A DNA stretch of 64,000 nt. It comes from Pedobacter riviphilus (lineage in GTDB: Bacteria; Bacteroidota; Bacteroidia; Sphingobacteriales; Sphingobacteriaceae). Location of the stretch: NCBI RefSeq assembly GCF_014692875.1, contig NZ_CP061171.1, forward strand, positions 930,001-994,000. Direction: 5' to 3'. Under the pieces are notes generated by a model, which worked only from the letters and a program-made list of their open reading frames with translations, searched no databases and had not been told where the DNA came from. Below are positions 1 to 10,500 of this stretch, one piece after another. Position numbers and translations under genes: made by a program. Numbering within the stretch: position 1 is the first letter of the stretch; each line of letters starts with the position of its first letter.

Positions 1-969
1 GCTGTGGGAAATATCGGTAAAGAAATCGGGCTGAAGAACGGTGATCGGATTTTAGCAGTGAATGGTAGTAAGCTGATCAAATTCGAAGATGTTATCTCTA
101 GCAAGGTATTATTTGATGGCGCTCAATTAACCATTTTAAGGAATAATAAAACCTTATATATTTCGGTTCCAGATACCATTTTGAATAAAATATCGAAAAA
201 CGATAAAGAGAATTTTATTGCGCCCCGTGTTAAGATGGCCAGCATTAAAATGGTAATTGCTCCGGATAAAAACGGGGATAAGCCATCATTTTTTGATCGT
301 ATTGCAGGTTTATTTGGGAAAAAATGGGAAAAGCCTGTTTATCCTGCTTATGTGGCTGGAATTAAGCCTGGCGACAGTGTTTTAACCGTAAATAATAAAG
401 CAATTACTTTTTACGACGAATTTGTTAGTGAGGTTTCAGGTAATAAAAATAAAACAATTACTATTTCTGCACTTAGGAATGGTAAGCCGATCACTTTTAC
501 GCCAAAAGTTGCAGATAATGGCACAATCGGTGTAGCTGCTAATTCTAAAGAACTTCCAAGCGCGCACGTAGATTTTGGCTTTATACAATCACTTCCAGTT
601 GGAGCAACCATGGCGTGGAGCACTTTTGTAGATAATGCAAAAGGTATTGGGAAGATGATAACCGGGAAGTTAAGTGCGCGTAATATCAGCAGTCCGATTG
701 GAATTGCCAAGGTATATGGAAGCACTTTCGATTGGGTTAAATTCTGGACTTTAACGGGGTTAATTTCGATGGCATTGGCATTTATGAATTTATTGCCTAT
801 TCCAGGCTTAGATGGAGGCCATGTGGTGTTTCTTTTAATTGAGATGGTACAACGTAAGCCTGTAAGTGAAAAAGTGCTTGAGAAGGCACAAATTGTTGGC
901 TTTGTAATCTTGATCTGTTTAATGGTGTTTGCTTTTGGTAATGATATTCTAAAATCTTTCGGTAAGTAA
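1..969 (+). CDS. rseP: RseP-type site-2 zinc metalloprotease, 5'-truncated by the window edge
   Basis: The reading frame is open from base 1, so the true start and the N-terminal HExxH zinc motif lie upstream of the window. What remains (about 322 residues) has two PDZ-like domains, near residues 1-60 and 110-175, and then a C-terminal membrane part. The segment NLLPIPGLDGGHV near residue 265 carries the LDG motif whose Asp is the third zinc ligand of S2P proteases, followed by a last transmembrane helix (VGFVILICLMVFAFG). The family cleaves membrane-embedded anti-sigma factors and leftover signal peptides within the inner membrane. Two PDZ domains ahead of the LDG helix is the usual RseP order. 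The product call is firm; substrates here are unknown. Confidence 0.9.
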   Translation, partial: AVGNIGKEIGLKNGDRILAVNGSKLIKFEDVISSKVLFDGAQLTILRNNKTLYISVPDTILNKISKNDKENFIAPRVKMASIKMVIAPDKNGDKPSFFDRIAGLFGKKWEKPVYPAYVAGIKPGDSVLTVNNKAITFYDEFVSEVSGNKNKTITISALRNGKPITFTPKVADNGTIGVAANSKELPSAHVDFGFIQSLPVGATMAWSTFVDNAKGIGKMITGKLSARNISSPIGIAKVYGSTFDWVKFWTLTGLISMALAFMNLLPIPGLDGGHVVFLLIEMVQRKPVSEKVLEKAQIVGFVILICLMVFAFGNDILKSFGK

Positions 970-1051
970 AACCAAATTTATATAATTGCCGCAGATGCGC
1001 AGATTTGACGAGTCAATCTGAACATCCGCGGCTTTTTAATTTTTATACATC

Positions 1052-1591
1052 ATGAGCGAAGCGAAACCAGCGACCAATTATTTCGATTTTTACGGGTTAC
1101 CGATCCAGTTTAATCCAGATCAAAATGTGGTTAAAACAAAATTTTATGCATTTAGTAAGCAGTTTCATCCCGATTTTTATGCCAATGAAAGCGAAGAGAA
1201 GCAACAAGAAGTGCTCGATCTGTCGACATTGAACAACAAGGCCTATCAAACATTAAGCAATGCTAAAAAACGCTTAAAATACGTGCTCGAATTAAAAGGG
1301 ATTGTAGAAACTGATGAAGCCTACCAACTGCCACAATCTTTTTTGATGGAAATGATGGATGTAAATGAGGCCTTAATGGATTTGGAATTTGAGCCAGATA
1401 TTGAAAAATTACTTCAAGTAAATAGTGATGTAGATTCGATTGAAAAACAATTGAATGATGAGTTAAGCGAACTGGTTAAAAAATTTGATGAAAATCCATC
1501 AGAATCTGATCAAACATTACCTTTGATTAAAGATATTTTTTATAGGCAAAAATACATTAGCAGAATAAGAGAGCGTTTACCCAAGCAATAA
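1052..1591 (+). CDS. hscB: HscB-like J-domain co-chaperone for Fe-S cluster assembly
   Basis: This 179-residue protein begins with a J domain (about residues 10-75) that has the diagnostic HPD tripeptide in QFHPDFY, which stimulates the ATPase of an Hsp70 partner. The C-terminal half is acidic and helical, as in the HscB oligomerisation domain that holds the IscU scaffold. Length matches the HscB family (about 170-180 residues), much shorter than DnaJ and with no zinc-finger region. It lies 82 bp after rseP on the same strand. No isc or suf gene is visible nearby, so its partner HscA must be elsewhere. Confidence 0.85.
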   Translation: MSEAKPATNYFDFYGLPIQFNPDQNVVKTKFYAFSKQFHPDFYANESEEKQQEVLDLSTLNNKAYQTLSNAKKRLKYVLELKGIVETDEAYQLPQSFLMEMMDVNEALMDLEFEPDIEKLLQVNSDVDSIEKQLNDELSELVKKFDENPSESDQTLPLIKDIFYRQKYISRIRERLPKQ

Positions 1592-1745
1592 GAAATAGGA
1601 AATGAAAAATGAATGGTGAAATAAGTTCTTTGCACTAACGTATAACATTCCATTCCGATCATCATCCTGAATTTATTTCAGATCTTGCATTGCATTTTTC
1701 TGTGACAAAAAATATGAACACCCAATTGTAAAATCATTTTTTAGT

Positions 1746-1777
1746 TTTTGATAGGCAGAAGCTTTATTCTACTTTCG
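1746..1777 (+). promoter_or_regulatory. Bacteroidota-type promoter of the DUF3817-like gene
   Basis: A TTTTTG box ending at 1750 is followed after 19 bases by TACTTTCG at 1770-1777, close to the -33 TTTG and -7 TAnnTTTG elements of the Bacteroidota primary sigma factor. The start codon follows 18 bp later, giving a very short leader. The last two bases of the -7 box deviate from consensus. Confidence 0.45.
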
Positions 1778-1795
1778 GAAAAAACAATCGCATCA

Positions 1796-2107
1796 ATGAA
1801 TAGTTCTCTTTCAATTTTTCGCAAAGTGGCTGTGGCAGAAGGTATATCCTATCTGCTTTTATTATTTGTAGCTATGCCGTTAAAATATTTTGCCAACATG
1901 CCGCTATATGTAAAGTATACCGGCTGGGCACATGGTTTGTTATTTGTACTCTATGCCGCTACTTTAGTGCTGGCCTGGCAGGAACAAAAATGGAAATTTG
2001 GCAAAACAGTCCTTATTTTTGTGGCTTCTCTACTACCTTTTGCCCCTTTTATTGTAGATAGGAAGCTGAAAGATGAACGGCCTGAAAATGCAAGCAACAA
2101 ACTATAA
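1796..2107 (+). CDS. DUF3817-like small integral membrane protein
   Basis: The protein has about 103 residues when started at the ATG at 1796. An upstream TTG at 1748 in the same frame would add 16 residues but lies on the promoter boxes. It has three hydrophobic stretches (EGISYLLLLFVAMPLKYF, WAHGLLFVLYAATLVLAW, VLIFVASLLPFAPFIV). The pattern of an early EG-S-LLL helix, a G-AHG motif in the second helix and a final P-FAPF helix matches the DUF3817 family of small membrane proteins. Its biochemical role is unknown. It stands alone between hscB and a tRNA gene. Confidence 0.7.
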   Translation: MNSSLSIFRKVAVAEGISYLLLLFVAMPLKYFANMPLYVKYTGWAHGLLFVLYAATLVLAWQEQKWKFGKTVLIFVASLLPFAPFIVDRKLKDERPENASNKL

Positions 2108-2186
2108 GCCAGTTGCAGGTTATTTTAAAATATTTTTTGCATTTCAAGTTTCATTATCTACATTTGCAACCCCGTCCAACAAGAAT

Positions 2187-2266
2187 GCCCGGATGGCGGA
2201 ATTGGTAGACGCGCTGGTCTCAAACACCTGTGGGAAACCGTGCCGGTTCGACTCCGGCTCCGGGTA
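2187..2266 (+). tRNA. tRNA-Leu (anticodon CAA)
   Basis: The cloverleaf can be folded by eye. The acceptor arms are GCCCGGA and TCCGGGT with A as discriminator; the pair 1-72 is a G-T wobble. The D region is GGCGGAATTGGTAGACGC, the anticodon loop CTCAAAC places CAA at 34-36, a short extra arm typical of class II tRNAs follows, and the T arm is GCCGG-TTCGACT-CCGGC. The anticodon stem CTGGT/ACCTG has one T-T mismatch. CCA is not encoded. It would read UUG codons. Confidence 0.93.
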
Positions 2267-2271
2267 CTTAA

Positions 2272-2307
2272 GGAAACAACTCTAATCGGTTGTTTCCTTT
2301 TTTTTTT
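2272..2307 (+). terminator. Rho-independent terminator after tRNA-Leu
   Basis: GGAAACAAC (2272-2280) pairs perfectly with GTTGTTTCC (2289-2297) around an 8-nt loop, and a run of ten T follows directly. It begins 6 nt after the tRNA. Confidence 0.9.
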
Positions 2308-2551
2308 ATGTTCTAAATCGCTGTTTATCAGATAAAAAAATCGGTGTTTTAAGGGGATTTTGATTGAAGATGAGCCGGAGATGGCTTTAGGTGCAAATTT
2401 CAGTGGTTCGATTTTTCCTTAGGGATATGTTGTTTTTGATTTGCTCTGATATGCCTAATCACAAAAAAACTGAAAAAACTATCTTAATATCTTTATATAA
2501 AAATAACGATTTTTCTTTGTATGATCTTGTATTGCGATCCGCGAAAAAGAC

Positions 2552-3076
2552 TTATCCCTTTTGCATATTGAACAGTTTTATGAACAATGGGATAAGACCT
2601 AGCGAGACCATCATAAATATTGCTACCCTAAGGTAGTTGAGGGTTTGCCATAGCGAAACCCTTTTAGTTAGGTCTTTTGCTAAGCCAGGCGCATTCGCTA
2701 TTTTTTGAAAGTCGATGATATTAGGAGCGAAGTATGAAAGTGTCCAAACGCGGACCATAAAATGGATGGCGAACAAAACAAGGAGCCAATTTCTTACCGG
2801 ATCAATTTTCCAGCAAAAGATAATCGCAAGAATAAATGTAAGCTCATGCAATGAATGAAAAACTATCCAGAACACTTTTAGACTTGTTCCTTGGCCATCA
2901 GACAGCAACTTAAAATTATCTGGAGGGGAGGAAACCCATTTGGGAACAAAAACCAATGTTTCAAAAATCTGTGCCCCATTCATTAAAAAGTAGATCAATG
3001 TAGTAACACAAACCCATATCTCAGCACGATGCAGGTAACCTGTTGTTATATTTTCCATTTTAGTCATTTTTTTCAT
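2552..3076 (-). CDS. Four-helix membrane protein of unknown function
   Basis: This 174-residue protein has about four hydrophobic segments (IWVCVTTLIYFLMNGAQIF, FHSLHELTFILAIIFCW, NWLLVLFAIHFMVRVW and VAIFMMVSLGLIPLFI), so it is an inner-membrane protein. The ending with W-TLNYLR before the last helix resembles DUF1772-type small membrane proteins, but this is only a loose resemblance and I do not assign a family. Its start overlaps the end of the MarR gene upstream by 17 bp, so the two are almost certainly co-transcribed and translationally coupled. A regulator-plus-membrane-protein pair is a common MarR arrangement, and this gene is probably the target or partner of that regulator. Confidence 0.75.
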   Translation of the reverse strand: MKKMTKMENITTGYLHRAEIWVCVTTLIYFLMNGAQIFETLVFVPKWVSSPPDNFKLLSDGQGTSLKVFWIVFHSLHELTFILAIIFCWKIDPVRNWLLVLFAIHFMVRVWTLSYFAPNIIDFQKIANAPGLAKDLTKRVSLWQTLNYLRVAIFMMVSLGLIPLFIKLFNMQKG

Positions 3077-3536
3077 TATTTAATTTATCAGCCGTTTCCT
3101 TCATTATAGACGAAGCCTCCGTAAAGTAGCGCTGGATAGTTTGTATTTCTTCACTGGTGAAAGTAGAGATCAGCTTTTCTGTCTTCTGTTGTAGTTCTGT
3201 GAAAAAAGGCTGTAACAATTTCAGACTATTTTCTACATGAGGAATGATCAGGACCTTTCGCCTGTCCAGCTTGGTAGACTGTCTTTTTAACAATTTCTTT
3301 TTTTCCAATCGGTCTATCAGGCCTGTAACTGCCCCTGTGGTTAACCCCGTTAGTTTTGAAAGTTCCCCAGCTGTAAGCTCCTTATACTGAAGGATAATAC
3401 CTAAGTATTTATGGTCTGCACCTGAGAGCCCTGCTTTTCTGGCAATAGCTTCATGCATAAATATAGATCTATCTGAGTATTCCCTGCTTGCCCTTCTGAA
3501 GAGCTGCAACGTATCGTTATCAATTTTTAATCTCAT
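3060..3536 (-). CDS. MarR-family transcriptional regulator
   Basis: The 158-residue protein has the winged-helix layout of MarR: an N-terminal helix, then YKELTAGELSKLTGLTTGA (recognition helices, about residues 50-75), IDRLEKKKLLKR, and the wing with conserved LDRRKVLIIP. The DR-K wing motif is the family hallmark and contacts the minor groove. The C-terminal helices (about 110-150) would form the dimer interface. It is the first gene of a two-gene minus-strand unit with the membrane protein at 2552-3076. The ligand is not predictable from the sequence. Confidence 0.88.
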   Translation of the reverse strand: MRLKIDNDTLQLFRRASREYSDRSIFMHEAIARKAGLSGADHKYLGIILQYKELTAGELSKLTGLTTGAVTGLIDRLEKKKLLKRQSTKLDRRKVLIIPHVENSLKLLQPFFTELQQKTEKLISTFTSEEIQTIQRYFTEASSIMKETADKLNNEKND

Positions 3537-3807
3537 TATCTAAATATCTTAGTTACAAAGATAAATTAATAAACAGAAAAAGCAATAGCGTACTTTGGGA
3601 AAAAACTTCAGATCAAGTGTATGGCTTGAAGACAGTAAGCGTTGGACAATCATCTAGTAGCTGTTTTTTGGATGTGTGCAGGGGCTGGAGCGGAAATATA
3701 ATGATATGGAGTACCGAGACATGGAAAAAACATTTAGGATGGATGGTTGTTTAAATTAAAAAAGTAAATTGGATGGGTCTTTTCTATGGATATAATTCTC
3801 AACAATT

Positions 3808-5781
3808 ATGATAAAATCAACTCATCTTCCTGACTTCTTCACCCTGCAATCCATTTTCGAAGGCATTCAAGATGCGATATATTGTCATGACCTTGAATTC
3901 AGAATAACCAATTGGAGTCCTGCCGCAGAACGCATGTTCGGCTATACTGTACCAGAGGTATTGGGCCAATCTGTTTTTCTACTGATTCCAGAAGACAAGT
4001 ATTCGGAGAAGGAAAAGATCATGAAGGAGGTTTTAAACAATAAGCGTATCAGCCAGTACAAAACCATTCGTCTCACCCGCTCAGGCAAGCAGATCCCTGT
4101 TGCCTTATCCATTTCGCCAATCAAAAACGAAGACGGACAAATTATTGGCACGTCGCAAATTGTCCATGATGTTTCCTTTGAGCAATTGGCCGAGGAAAAA
4201 CAATCTAGGCTTGCTGCTATTATAGAAAGTTCTGAAGACGCCATTATCAGTAAGACTCTTGATGGAATTATTACGACATGGAATAAAGGAGCAGAGCATA
4301 TTTTTGGCTATACGGAAGAAGAGGCTGTCGGCCGCCCGATTACCATATTGCTCCCTGCTGATCGTTTGGGTGAAGAAGAAACCATAATTGCAAGCTTGCG
4401 GCGAGGAGAAAAGGTAGACCACATACAGACCATTAGAAAAACAAAAGATGGACGCCTGGTAAATATTTCACTAACCGTATCGCCTATTAAAAACCGTGAT
4501 GGAGTTGTTATTGGGGCATCCAAGGTTGCCCGTAATATTACCGCTCAAAAGGAGTCCGAAATGTTAATCGCCAAGCACATGGAACGCCTGGAACTGTTGA
4601 ATGCTGTGGGCAGGAGCATTAACGAATCTTTGGACCTTCAGCAGATATTACAGCAGGTAACTGATGCGACTACAAAGCTTACCGATGCAGAATTTGGGGC
4701 GTTCTTTTATAATCAAGTCAACCAGGAAGGGGAGTCTTATTGGTTGTATACCATATCAGGCGCTCCAAGGGAGGCTTTTGCCAACTTCCCAATGCCACGT
4801 AATACCGATGTATTTCACCCAACTTTCAGCGGAGAAGGGGTGGTACGCTCGGATGATATCACCCAGGATTCTCGCTATGGTAAAAATGCGCCATATTATG
4901 GAAAACCTTCGGGACATTTACCTGTGATCAGCTATCTGGCAGTTCCAGTTAAAACTAAATCAGGTGAGGTGATAGGCGGGCTGTTTTTCGGCCATCAGGA
5001 TAAGGCAATTTTTAAAGAAGAGCATGAGGAACTTGTCCTTACAGTAGCCTCCCAAGCCGCTATTGCTATAGAAAATTCCAGGCTTTTTAAAGAGGTGCAG
5101 GAACTAAGTGCTAAAAAAGACGAATTCATTGCAATGGCTTCTCATGAACTAAAAACACCGATGACTTCTCTTTTCGGTTTTTTGCAATTGGCCCATCGTA
5201 GCGCAGGTGAAAGTGCTGCAAAAAACCTCCTCGAAAAGGCGATCAGACAATTAGAGAAAATGACCGTTCTGGTTAGTGATCTTTTTGATATCTCAAAAAT
5301 CCAGTCGGGGAAACTACAACTCAATATAGAATACCTTAACCTGGCCATACTGATCAGGGAAATGAAAGAATCTTTTTTGCAAGCTCATCCAGACCATATT
5401 TTAACTATTGAAATGCCGGAACAAAGTTTCGTTAACGCTGATCGGATGCGCCTTGAACAGGTAATGACGAATTTACTGAACAATGCTGTTAAATACGCAC
5501 CTGCTGCAAAGACAATCGAATTAAAGGTTCAACATCAGGATAAAGAGATACTTACTTCAATTAAGGATTTTGGCCCCGGTATTAGCGAAGAAAACCAGCG
5601 CCATATATTCAGCCAGTTTTACCAGGCGAAGGAAAGTAAGGATGGTTCGGCAGGATTAGGCTTGGGTCTTTTTATATCGAAAGATATCATTGAGCGCCAT
5701 GGTGGCCGGATTTGGGTTGAAAGTGAGCCCGGTAACGGTGCTACCTTTAAATTTTCTTTACCATTGGCACAAAAACATTAG
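3808..5781 (+). CDS. Cytosolic PAS-PAS-GAF sensor histidine kinase
   Basis: The 657 residues read as PAS (about 12-125), PAS (about 130-245), GAF (about 265-425), HisKA and HATPase. The phospho-acceptor is His446 in MASHELKTPM. The N box is NNAVKYAP, the G1 box DFGPGIS and the G2 box GLGLGLFIS, so the kinase core looks complete. There is no signal peptide or transmembrane segment, so it should sense a cytoplasmic cue such as redox state, light or a small ligand; neither PAS shows an obvious haem or flavin signature. No response regulator gene adjoins it, so it is an orphan kinase. It converges on the susD gene downstream, with a terminator between. Confidence 0.9.
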   Translation: MIKSTHLPDFFTLQSIFEGIQDAIYCHDLEFRITNWSPAAERMFGYTVPEVLGQSVFLLIPEDKYSEKEKIMKEVLNNKRISQYKTIRLTRSGKQIPVALSISPIKNEDGQIIGTSQIVHDVSFEQLAEEKQSRLAAIIESSEDAIISKTLDGIITTWNKGAEHIFGYTEEEAVGRPITILLPADRLGEEETIIASLRRGEKVDHIQTIRKTKDGRLVNISLTVSPIKNRDGVVIGASKVARNITAQKESEMLIAKHMERLELLNAVGRSINESLDLQQILQQVTDATTKLTDAEFGAFFYNQVNQEGESYWLYTISGAPREAFANFPMPRNTDVFHPTFSGEGVVRSDDITQDSRYGKNAPYYGKPSGHLPVISYLAVPVKTKSGEVIGGLFFGHQDKAIFKEEHEELVLTVASQAAIAIENSRLFKEVQELSAKKDEFIAMASHELKTPMTSLFGFLQLAHRSAGESAAKNLLEKAIRQLEKMTVLVSDLFDISKIQSGKLQLNIEYLNLAILIREMKESFLQAHPDHILTIEMPEQSFVNADRMRLEQVMTNLLNNAVKYAPAAKTIELKVQHQDKEILTSIKDFGPGISEENQRHIFSQFYQAKESKDGSAGLGLGLFISKDIIERHGGRIWVESEPGNGATFKFSLPLAQKH

Positions 5782-5791
5782 CGCTTAAAAT

Positions 5792-5822
5792 AAATAGGGT
5801 GTCCTTTTGCGACACCCTATTT
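5792..5822. terminator. Bidirectional terminator between histidine kinase and susD
   Basis: AAATAGGGTGTC (5792-5803) pairs perfectly with GACACCCTATTT (5811-5822) around a 7-nt loop. Being AT-flanked on both sides, it can serve both convergent genes. Confidence 0.75.
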
Positions 5823-5893
5823 AGAAATTAAACCGGAATAACAGAAGCAAGTGTTATTTTACAATGTTAGTTATGCAAATCAATATGTACTGT

Positions 5894-7489
5894 CTAATTC
5901 CAATCATTATTGATATCCTTGCCAACATTTGGATTTGCGTTCTTTTCAGATAAGGGAATAGGCAATAACACATTTTTTTCTAAAAAAGGTTGCGTGCCAT
6001 CTTCAACCTGTCTTTGCGAATTAATCGTCTGCCTTGCGATGCCCCAGCGGATCAGATCAAAATAACGGGATTGTTCTCCGGTTAGTTCTAATTGTCTTTC
6101 GCGCATAAGTATGGCCATTGCCTGAGACTGGCTTCCCAAACTGATATATAGCGGCGCATTAACACTTGGCCTGCTACGCACTTGGTTAATCAGTGCCAAT
6201 GGCTGCGAGCCGGTATTACCCTGTTGTATATAAGCCTCGGCAAGCATAAGTAACACATCAGCATAACGGATTACCTGCCCGTTAATGCCACTTTGTGGAC
6301 CACCATAACTTGCTACCTTATTATAGTACTCATACTTTAAGTATTTGTAACCTGCTGTTGCATAAGGAAATGCTACTGGCCCAGTTGAGCATTGCTGGCA
6401 ATATTGAGTTTGTCCCCCGCTTGCTGCGTCTCCATAAAAAGTATAAGCCGCGCGTGGATCAACATAAACACCATTAGTTTGTGGGTTAGTGTAGGTAAAA
6501 GCTTTAACAGCCGTAGTGGTAATAAACACATTATTCCAATCGTTAAAACCATATTCCTGAGCACGGGCAGAGTGGCTTGCTTTCCCACCCCATGTTTCTT
6601 GACCGCCAAATGGGGCATACTGGTTACCGATACCCCAATCGGTCCAGGCCTGGTTCATTACCTGGAAAATGGTCTCCGGATTGCTGGCGGAATTATTCTG
6701 ATTGGGATCATCAAACAGGTTATTGTATACAGGAGCCAGTGCATAGTTATACGGAGCCTGGGTCAGTTTGCTCAATTCAGTAACAGCATCTCCCCATTTT
6801 TTTTCGTAAAGGTATGATTTACCAAGCAATGCAACCGCAGCACCCCGGGTAGTACGCCCAAAATTGGCTGCCGCATATGAAATAGGAAGGTCAGTCTGTG
6901 CGTCTTTTAAATCCTGTTCAATAAAAGCCCATACATCTGCTACAGCGGCACGGGGCAGGTTAATTTCTTCTGGTGTTGGCAGCGGGATATATGCTTTGCG
7001 TAAAGGTACACGTCCGTACAGATTAACCAGATTGAAGTAGGCATAAGCTCTCAAAAATTTAGCCTCGGCAATATATTGCTTTTGATTAGCCTGTTCGGTT
7101 GCATTGGCGGGCGCCCATGCCTGGGCGCGGTTAATTACAACGTTCGACCGCATAATTAACCGGTACAGCGAAGACCACATAGACTCTAGCTGTGGTTGGT
7201 TCGGAGCAAAATTATACTGTGCCAGGGCCAATAGGTCACCCTGGAGTGGTTGGGCATTTTTTGCATCATAACCCAGCAAGTCAAAAATATAATACCATTC
7301 GCGGGCCCACAAGCCTGAATGCAATAAAGTAGCGTAGCTGGCTATCACAGCCTGATTTATAGCTGCATCACTTGTAAAATAGGTATCGTAAGTGTATGCG
7401 CTTTTATTTTGTAAGTCCAAACTTTTCTTACATCCTCCGGTTGCAATTATTAAAACTACAACAATCAGATATTTTATATATTTTTTCAT
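5894..7489 (-). CDS. SusD/RagB-type outer-membrane glycan-binding lipoprotein (first locus)
   Basis: The 531-residue protein starts with a lipoprotein signal ending at Cys20 (IATGGCKKSLDLQ). Helical TPR-like segments such as AEAKFLRAYAYFNLVNLYGRVPL and the C-terminal RERQLELTGEQSRYFDLIRWG are hallmarks of the SusD family. SusD proteins sit on the outer surface as a lid over a SusC transporter and capture oligosaccharides. The gene follows susC by 26 bp on the same strand, as expected for a SusCD pair. The sequence does not show the sugar bound; the divergent fucose operon suggests a fucose-containing glycan. Confidence 0.92.
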   Translation of the reverse strand: MKKYIKYLIVVVLIIATGGCKKSLDLQNKSAYTYDTYFTSDAAINQAVIASYATLLHSGLWAREWYYIFDLLGYDAKNAQPLQGDLLALAQYNFAPNQPQLESMWSSLYRLIMRSNVVINRAQAWAPANATEQANQKQYIAEAKFLRAYAYFNLVNLYGRVPLRKAYIPLPTPEEINLPRAAVADVWAFIEQDLKDAQTDLPISYAAANFGRTTRGAAVALLGKSYLYEKKWGDAVTELSKLTQAPYNYALAPVYNNLFDDPNQNNSASNPETIFQVMNQAWTDWGIGNQYAPFGGQETWGGKASHSARAQEYGFNDWNNVFITTTAVKAFTYTNPQTNGVYVDPRAAYTFYGDAASGGQTQYCQQCSTGPVAFPYATAGYKYLKYEYYNKVASYGGPQSGINGQVIRYADVLLMLAEAYIQQGNTGSQPLALINQVRSRPSVNAPLYISLGSQSQAMAILMRERQLELTGEQSRYFDLIRWGIARQTINSQRQVEDGTQPFLEKNVLLPIPLSEKNANPNVGKDINNDWN

Positions 7490-7515
7490 AACGATCTCTT
7501 TAATATTATTTATCC

Positions 7516-10500
7516 TTAAAATCCAACTTGTACACCTGCCAAAAATGTACGTGGCTGTGGTATCTGCCCATCATCAATTCCGCGATTAAATATATAATCG
7601 GCAGCTCCTCCATTTGCTCCACCATTGGTTTGTGTACTAATTTCTGGATCGTACCCCTTGTAACCAGTAATGGTGAATAAATTTTGTGCAGCTACATACA
7701 CCCGAAGATTGCTTAATACATTACCTGAGAAGGCTTTCAAAGCCTTTTTGGTGAAGGTGTAACCTAAGGTCACGTTACGTGCACGTAAATAGGCTCCATT
7801 CTCAACAAAAAAGTCTGACGGCCTCAAATTGCCTGTTGCCGTTACATTCTGCCCAGCTCTTGGCAAAGCAGCAATATCTCCAGGATTTCTCCACCTGTTT
7901 AAGATTGCTGTAGATGCATTATGCCCGGTTGAAGCATTTTCGGTACTGAATTTAAGCGAGTTAACCAGTTGAACACCCTGAACACCAGAGATAACGATAT
8001 TAAGATCAAAGTTTTTGTAAGAGGCCCCAGCGTTAAAACCATATATAAACTTAGGAATGGCGCTGCCAAGCATCTTTTGATCTTTATCATCAACAATACC
8101 ATCGTTGTTCAAATCCTTGAATATAAAGTCGCCCGGTAACAATCCAGCCTGATAAACTGCGTTAGGATTGCCTGTTTTTTGACGTGCAGCCGCATTTAAC
8201 GCGTCTATCTGTGCCTGGGTAGAAGCTACATGATCTACATTATAACCGTAAAATGCACCAATGGGCATTCCTGGCTGTGTTAAAGTGATTCCATTTAAAC
8301 TGTTAAAATATCCTCCTATTATCGGCGTTTGCGATTGGGCACCCAGTGATAATGTTTTATTTTGGTTATAAGCACCATTAACACTTATATTATAGCTAAA
8401 GTCAGTACCTTTACGTTGATAGCCAACCTGAAATTCGAAACCTTTATTTTGAGCATCTGCAGCATTAGTAATTAAGGTACTGTTATATCCGCTCAAACCG
8501 CCAACGCCTACGCTGGTTGGTATTGGAATAGCCACCAGCAAGCCACTGCTTTTTCGGTTATAATAATCGAGGGCTACAGTAAGCTGATTGTTCAAGAAAC
8601 CAAGGTCAAGCCCAATATCAGTTTGATCTGTTTGTTCCCACCTCAACTGTGGGTTTGCAATAGAAATTACCGTTGTTCCGTTTACAAATCCTTTATTCTC
8701 ACCAAGCGAATAAATCAGATTACCAGTTGGTGAACCTCCAAAAGTAAATACTTGTGTTGTGGTTAAACCAAACTTGTTATTGCCTGTACGACCCCAGCCT
8801 ATGCGAAATTTTGCGTCGCTGATAAACGGAAGCGCTGATTTTACAAAACTTTCTTCACTGATCCGCCATGCAAAACCAACTCCTGGAAAATTACCATAAC
8901 GGCTTTGAGGACCAAAGTTTGAGGAACCATCTCGACGGATACTTCCTGATAAAGTATAACGGTCATTAAACGTATATACCAAGCGGCCATAATAAGAAAT
9001 TGCCCGGCCAAACTGGGTATAGTAACCAGATGTGTTCGCCTGACTGGTTATTGTTGGCGCTACACCAATATCTTTCACATTATCGTTTAACATTCCTGTA
9101 CCCAGTACACTCAGGTATTTGCTCGATCCGGCATCAATGTAACTGGTACCGGCAGTTGCCGATATATTATGTTTACCAAACGCACGGTTAAAAGAAAGGT
9201 AGTTTTCGAAAGTATAATTAGAATAACTGTTAAATGCGCGGCCTGCCTGACGGGTAAAAGCCAAGTTATTTGAGGTAACATAGGGTATCTGATACGAATC
9301 ATCCGTAGAATTACCATATACACCAGCAAGTTGCGATCTTAATGTAAGGCCCTTAATAATGTTTACTTCGCCAAAAATTTGCGGATATAACACTAAATCT
9401 TTACTTGAAAGAGTTTTAACACCCAATGCCTGTAGTGGATTTATGGCATTACTGTTATCATCAACATTGGTTAGAATGGAGTAGCCGCCCAAAATAGCTG
9501 GATCATATACTGGCTGGTATGGTGCATAAGTAATCGCGTTGCCTATACTTGCCGTTTGCCCTGTTGTATTGGTATAACGGATATTAAGGCTTTGGCCGAA
9601 ATGAAAACGCCCTAGCTTTTCATCAAGTGAAAAACGGCTGTTTAATCTTTTTAGGTTATAATCTTTAACAATTGCTTGCTGGGTTAAATAACCTAAAGAC
9701 AGGTTATAGGTTACCTTTTCACTGCCACCGCTTACAGTTGCATTATTTTGGGTAGATAGGGCTGTTCTAAATATCTCTTTTTGCCAATCGGTACGATCAA
9801 CAGATACATAAGGGGTATTGAGTTTAGCAGGAACTGCGATATTAGTGCTGGCCGCAATGTCTTTCAGCAGATTAACATAATCGCTTGCATTGAGCAGATC
9901 AAGTTGTTTCCGCACCGTAGAGACACCAACCTGCGAGTCAAACAATACCTGTGGCGAACCGCTTTTACCTTTTTTAGTGGTGACGATAACCACACCATTG
10001 GCAGCAGCAACACCATAAATGGCTGTAGAGGCTGCATCCTTTAAAATAGTAATGTTATCAATATCCTGCGGATTGATGGTATTAAAAAGATTAGCATCGC
10101 TCTGTATGCCATCAACTACATACAATGGCTCCACATTGGTAAATGAGCCTGTACCGCGCACAATAATCTGGGCATTTGAACCAGGAGTTCCGTTTGAATT
10201 TGTTACCTGTACGCCAGGCGCCTTACCAATAAGGAGCTGCGCTGCACTGGTATTGGTGTTAGCACCTGCATCCTTGGCTGCTATAACGTTTACCGAGCCT
10301 ATCAGATCCTTTTTTCGGGCCGTTCCATAACCTATAACCACAACCTCGTTGAGGGCGCTAATGTCACTCTGGAGTTTTACATTCAAAACCGTTTTGCCGT
10401 TTACTTGTATCTCCGTCTTTGCAAATCCTATAGAAGAAAATATTAGCGTGGCATTTGTAGCAGCATTAAGGCTATAAGAACCATCGGCGCCAGTAACTAC

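Noticed and set aside
2391..2636. Plus-strand open frame of 81 codons
   Set aside because: It overlaps the end of the minus-strand membrane protein gene, has no recognisable domain and a biased, unlikely composition.
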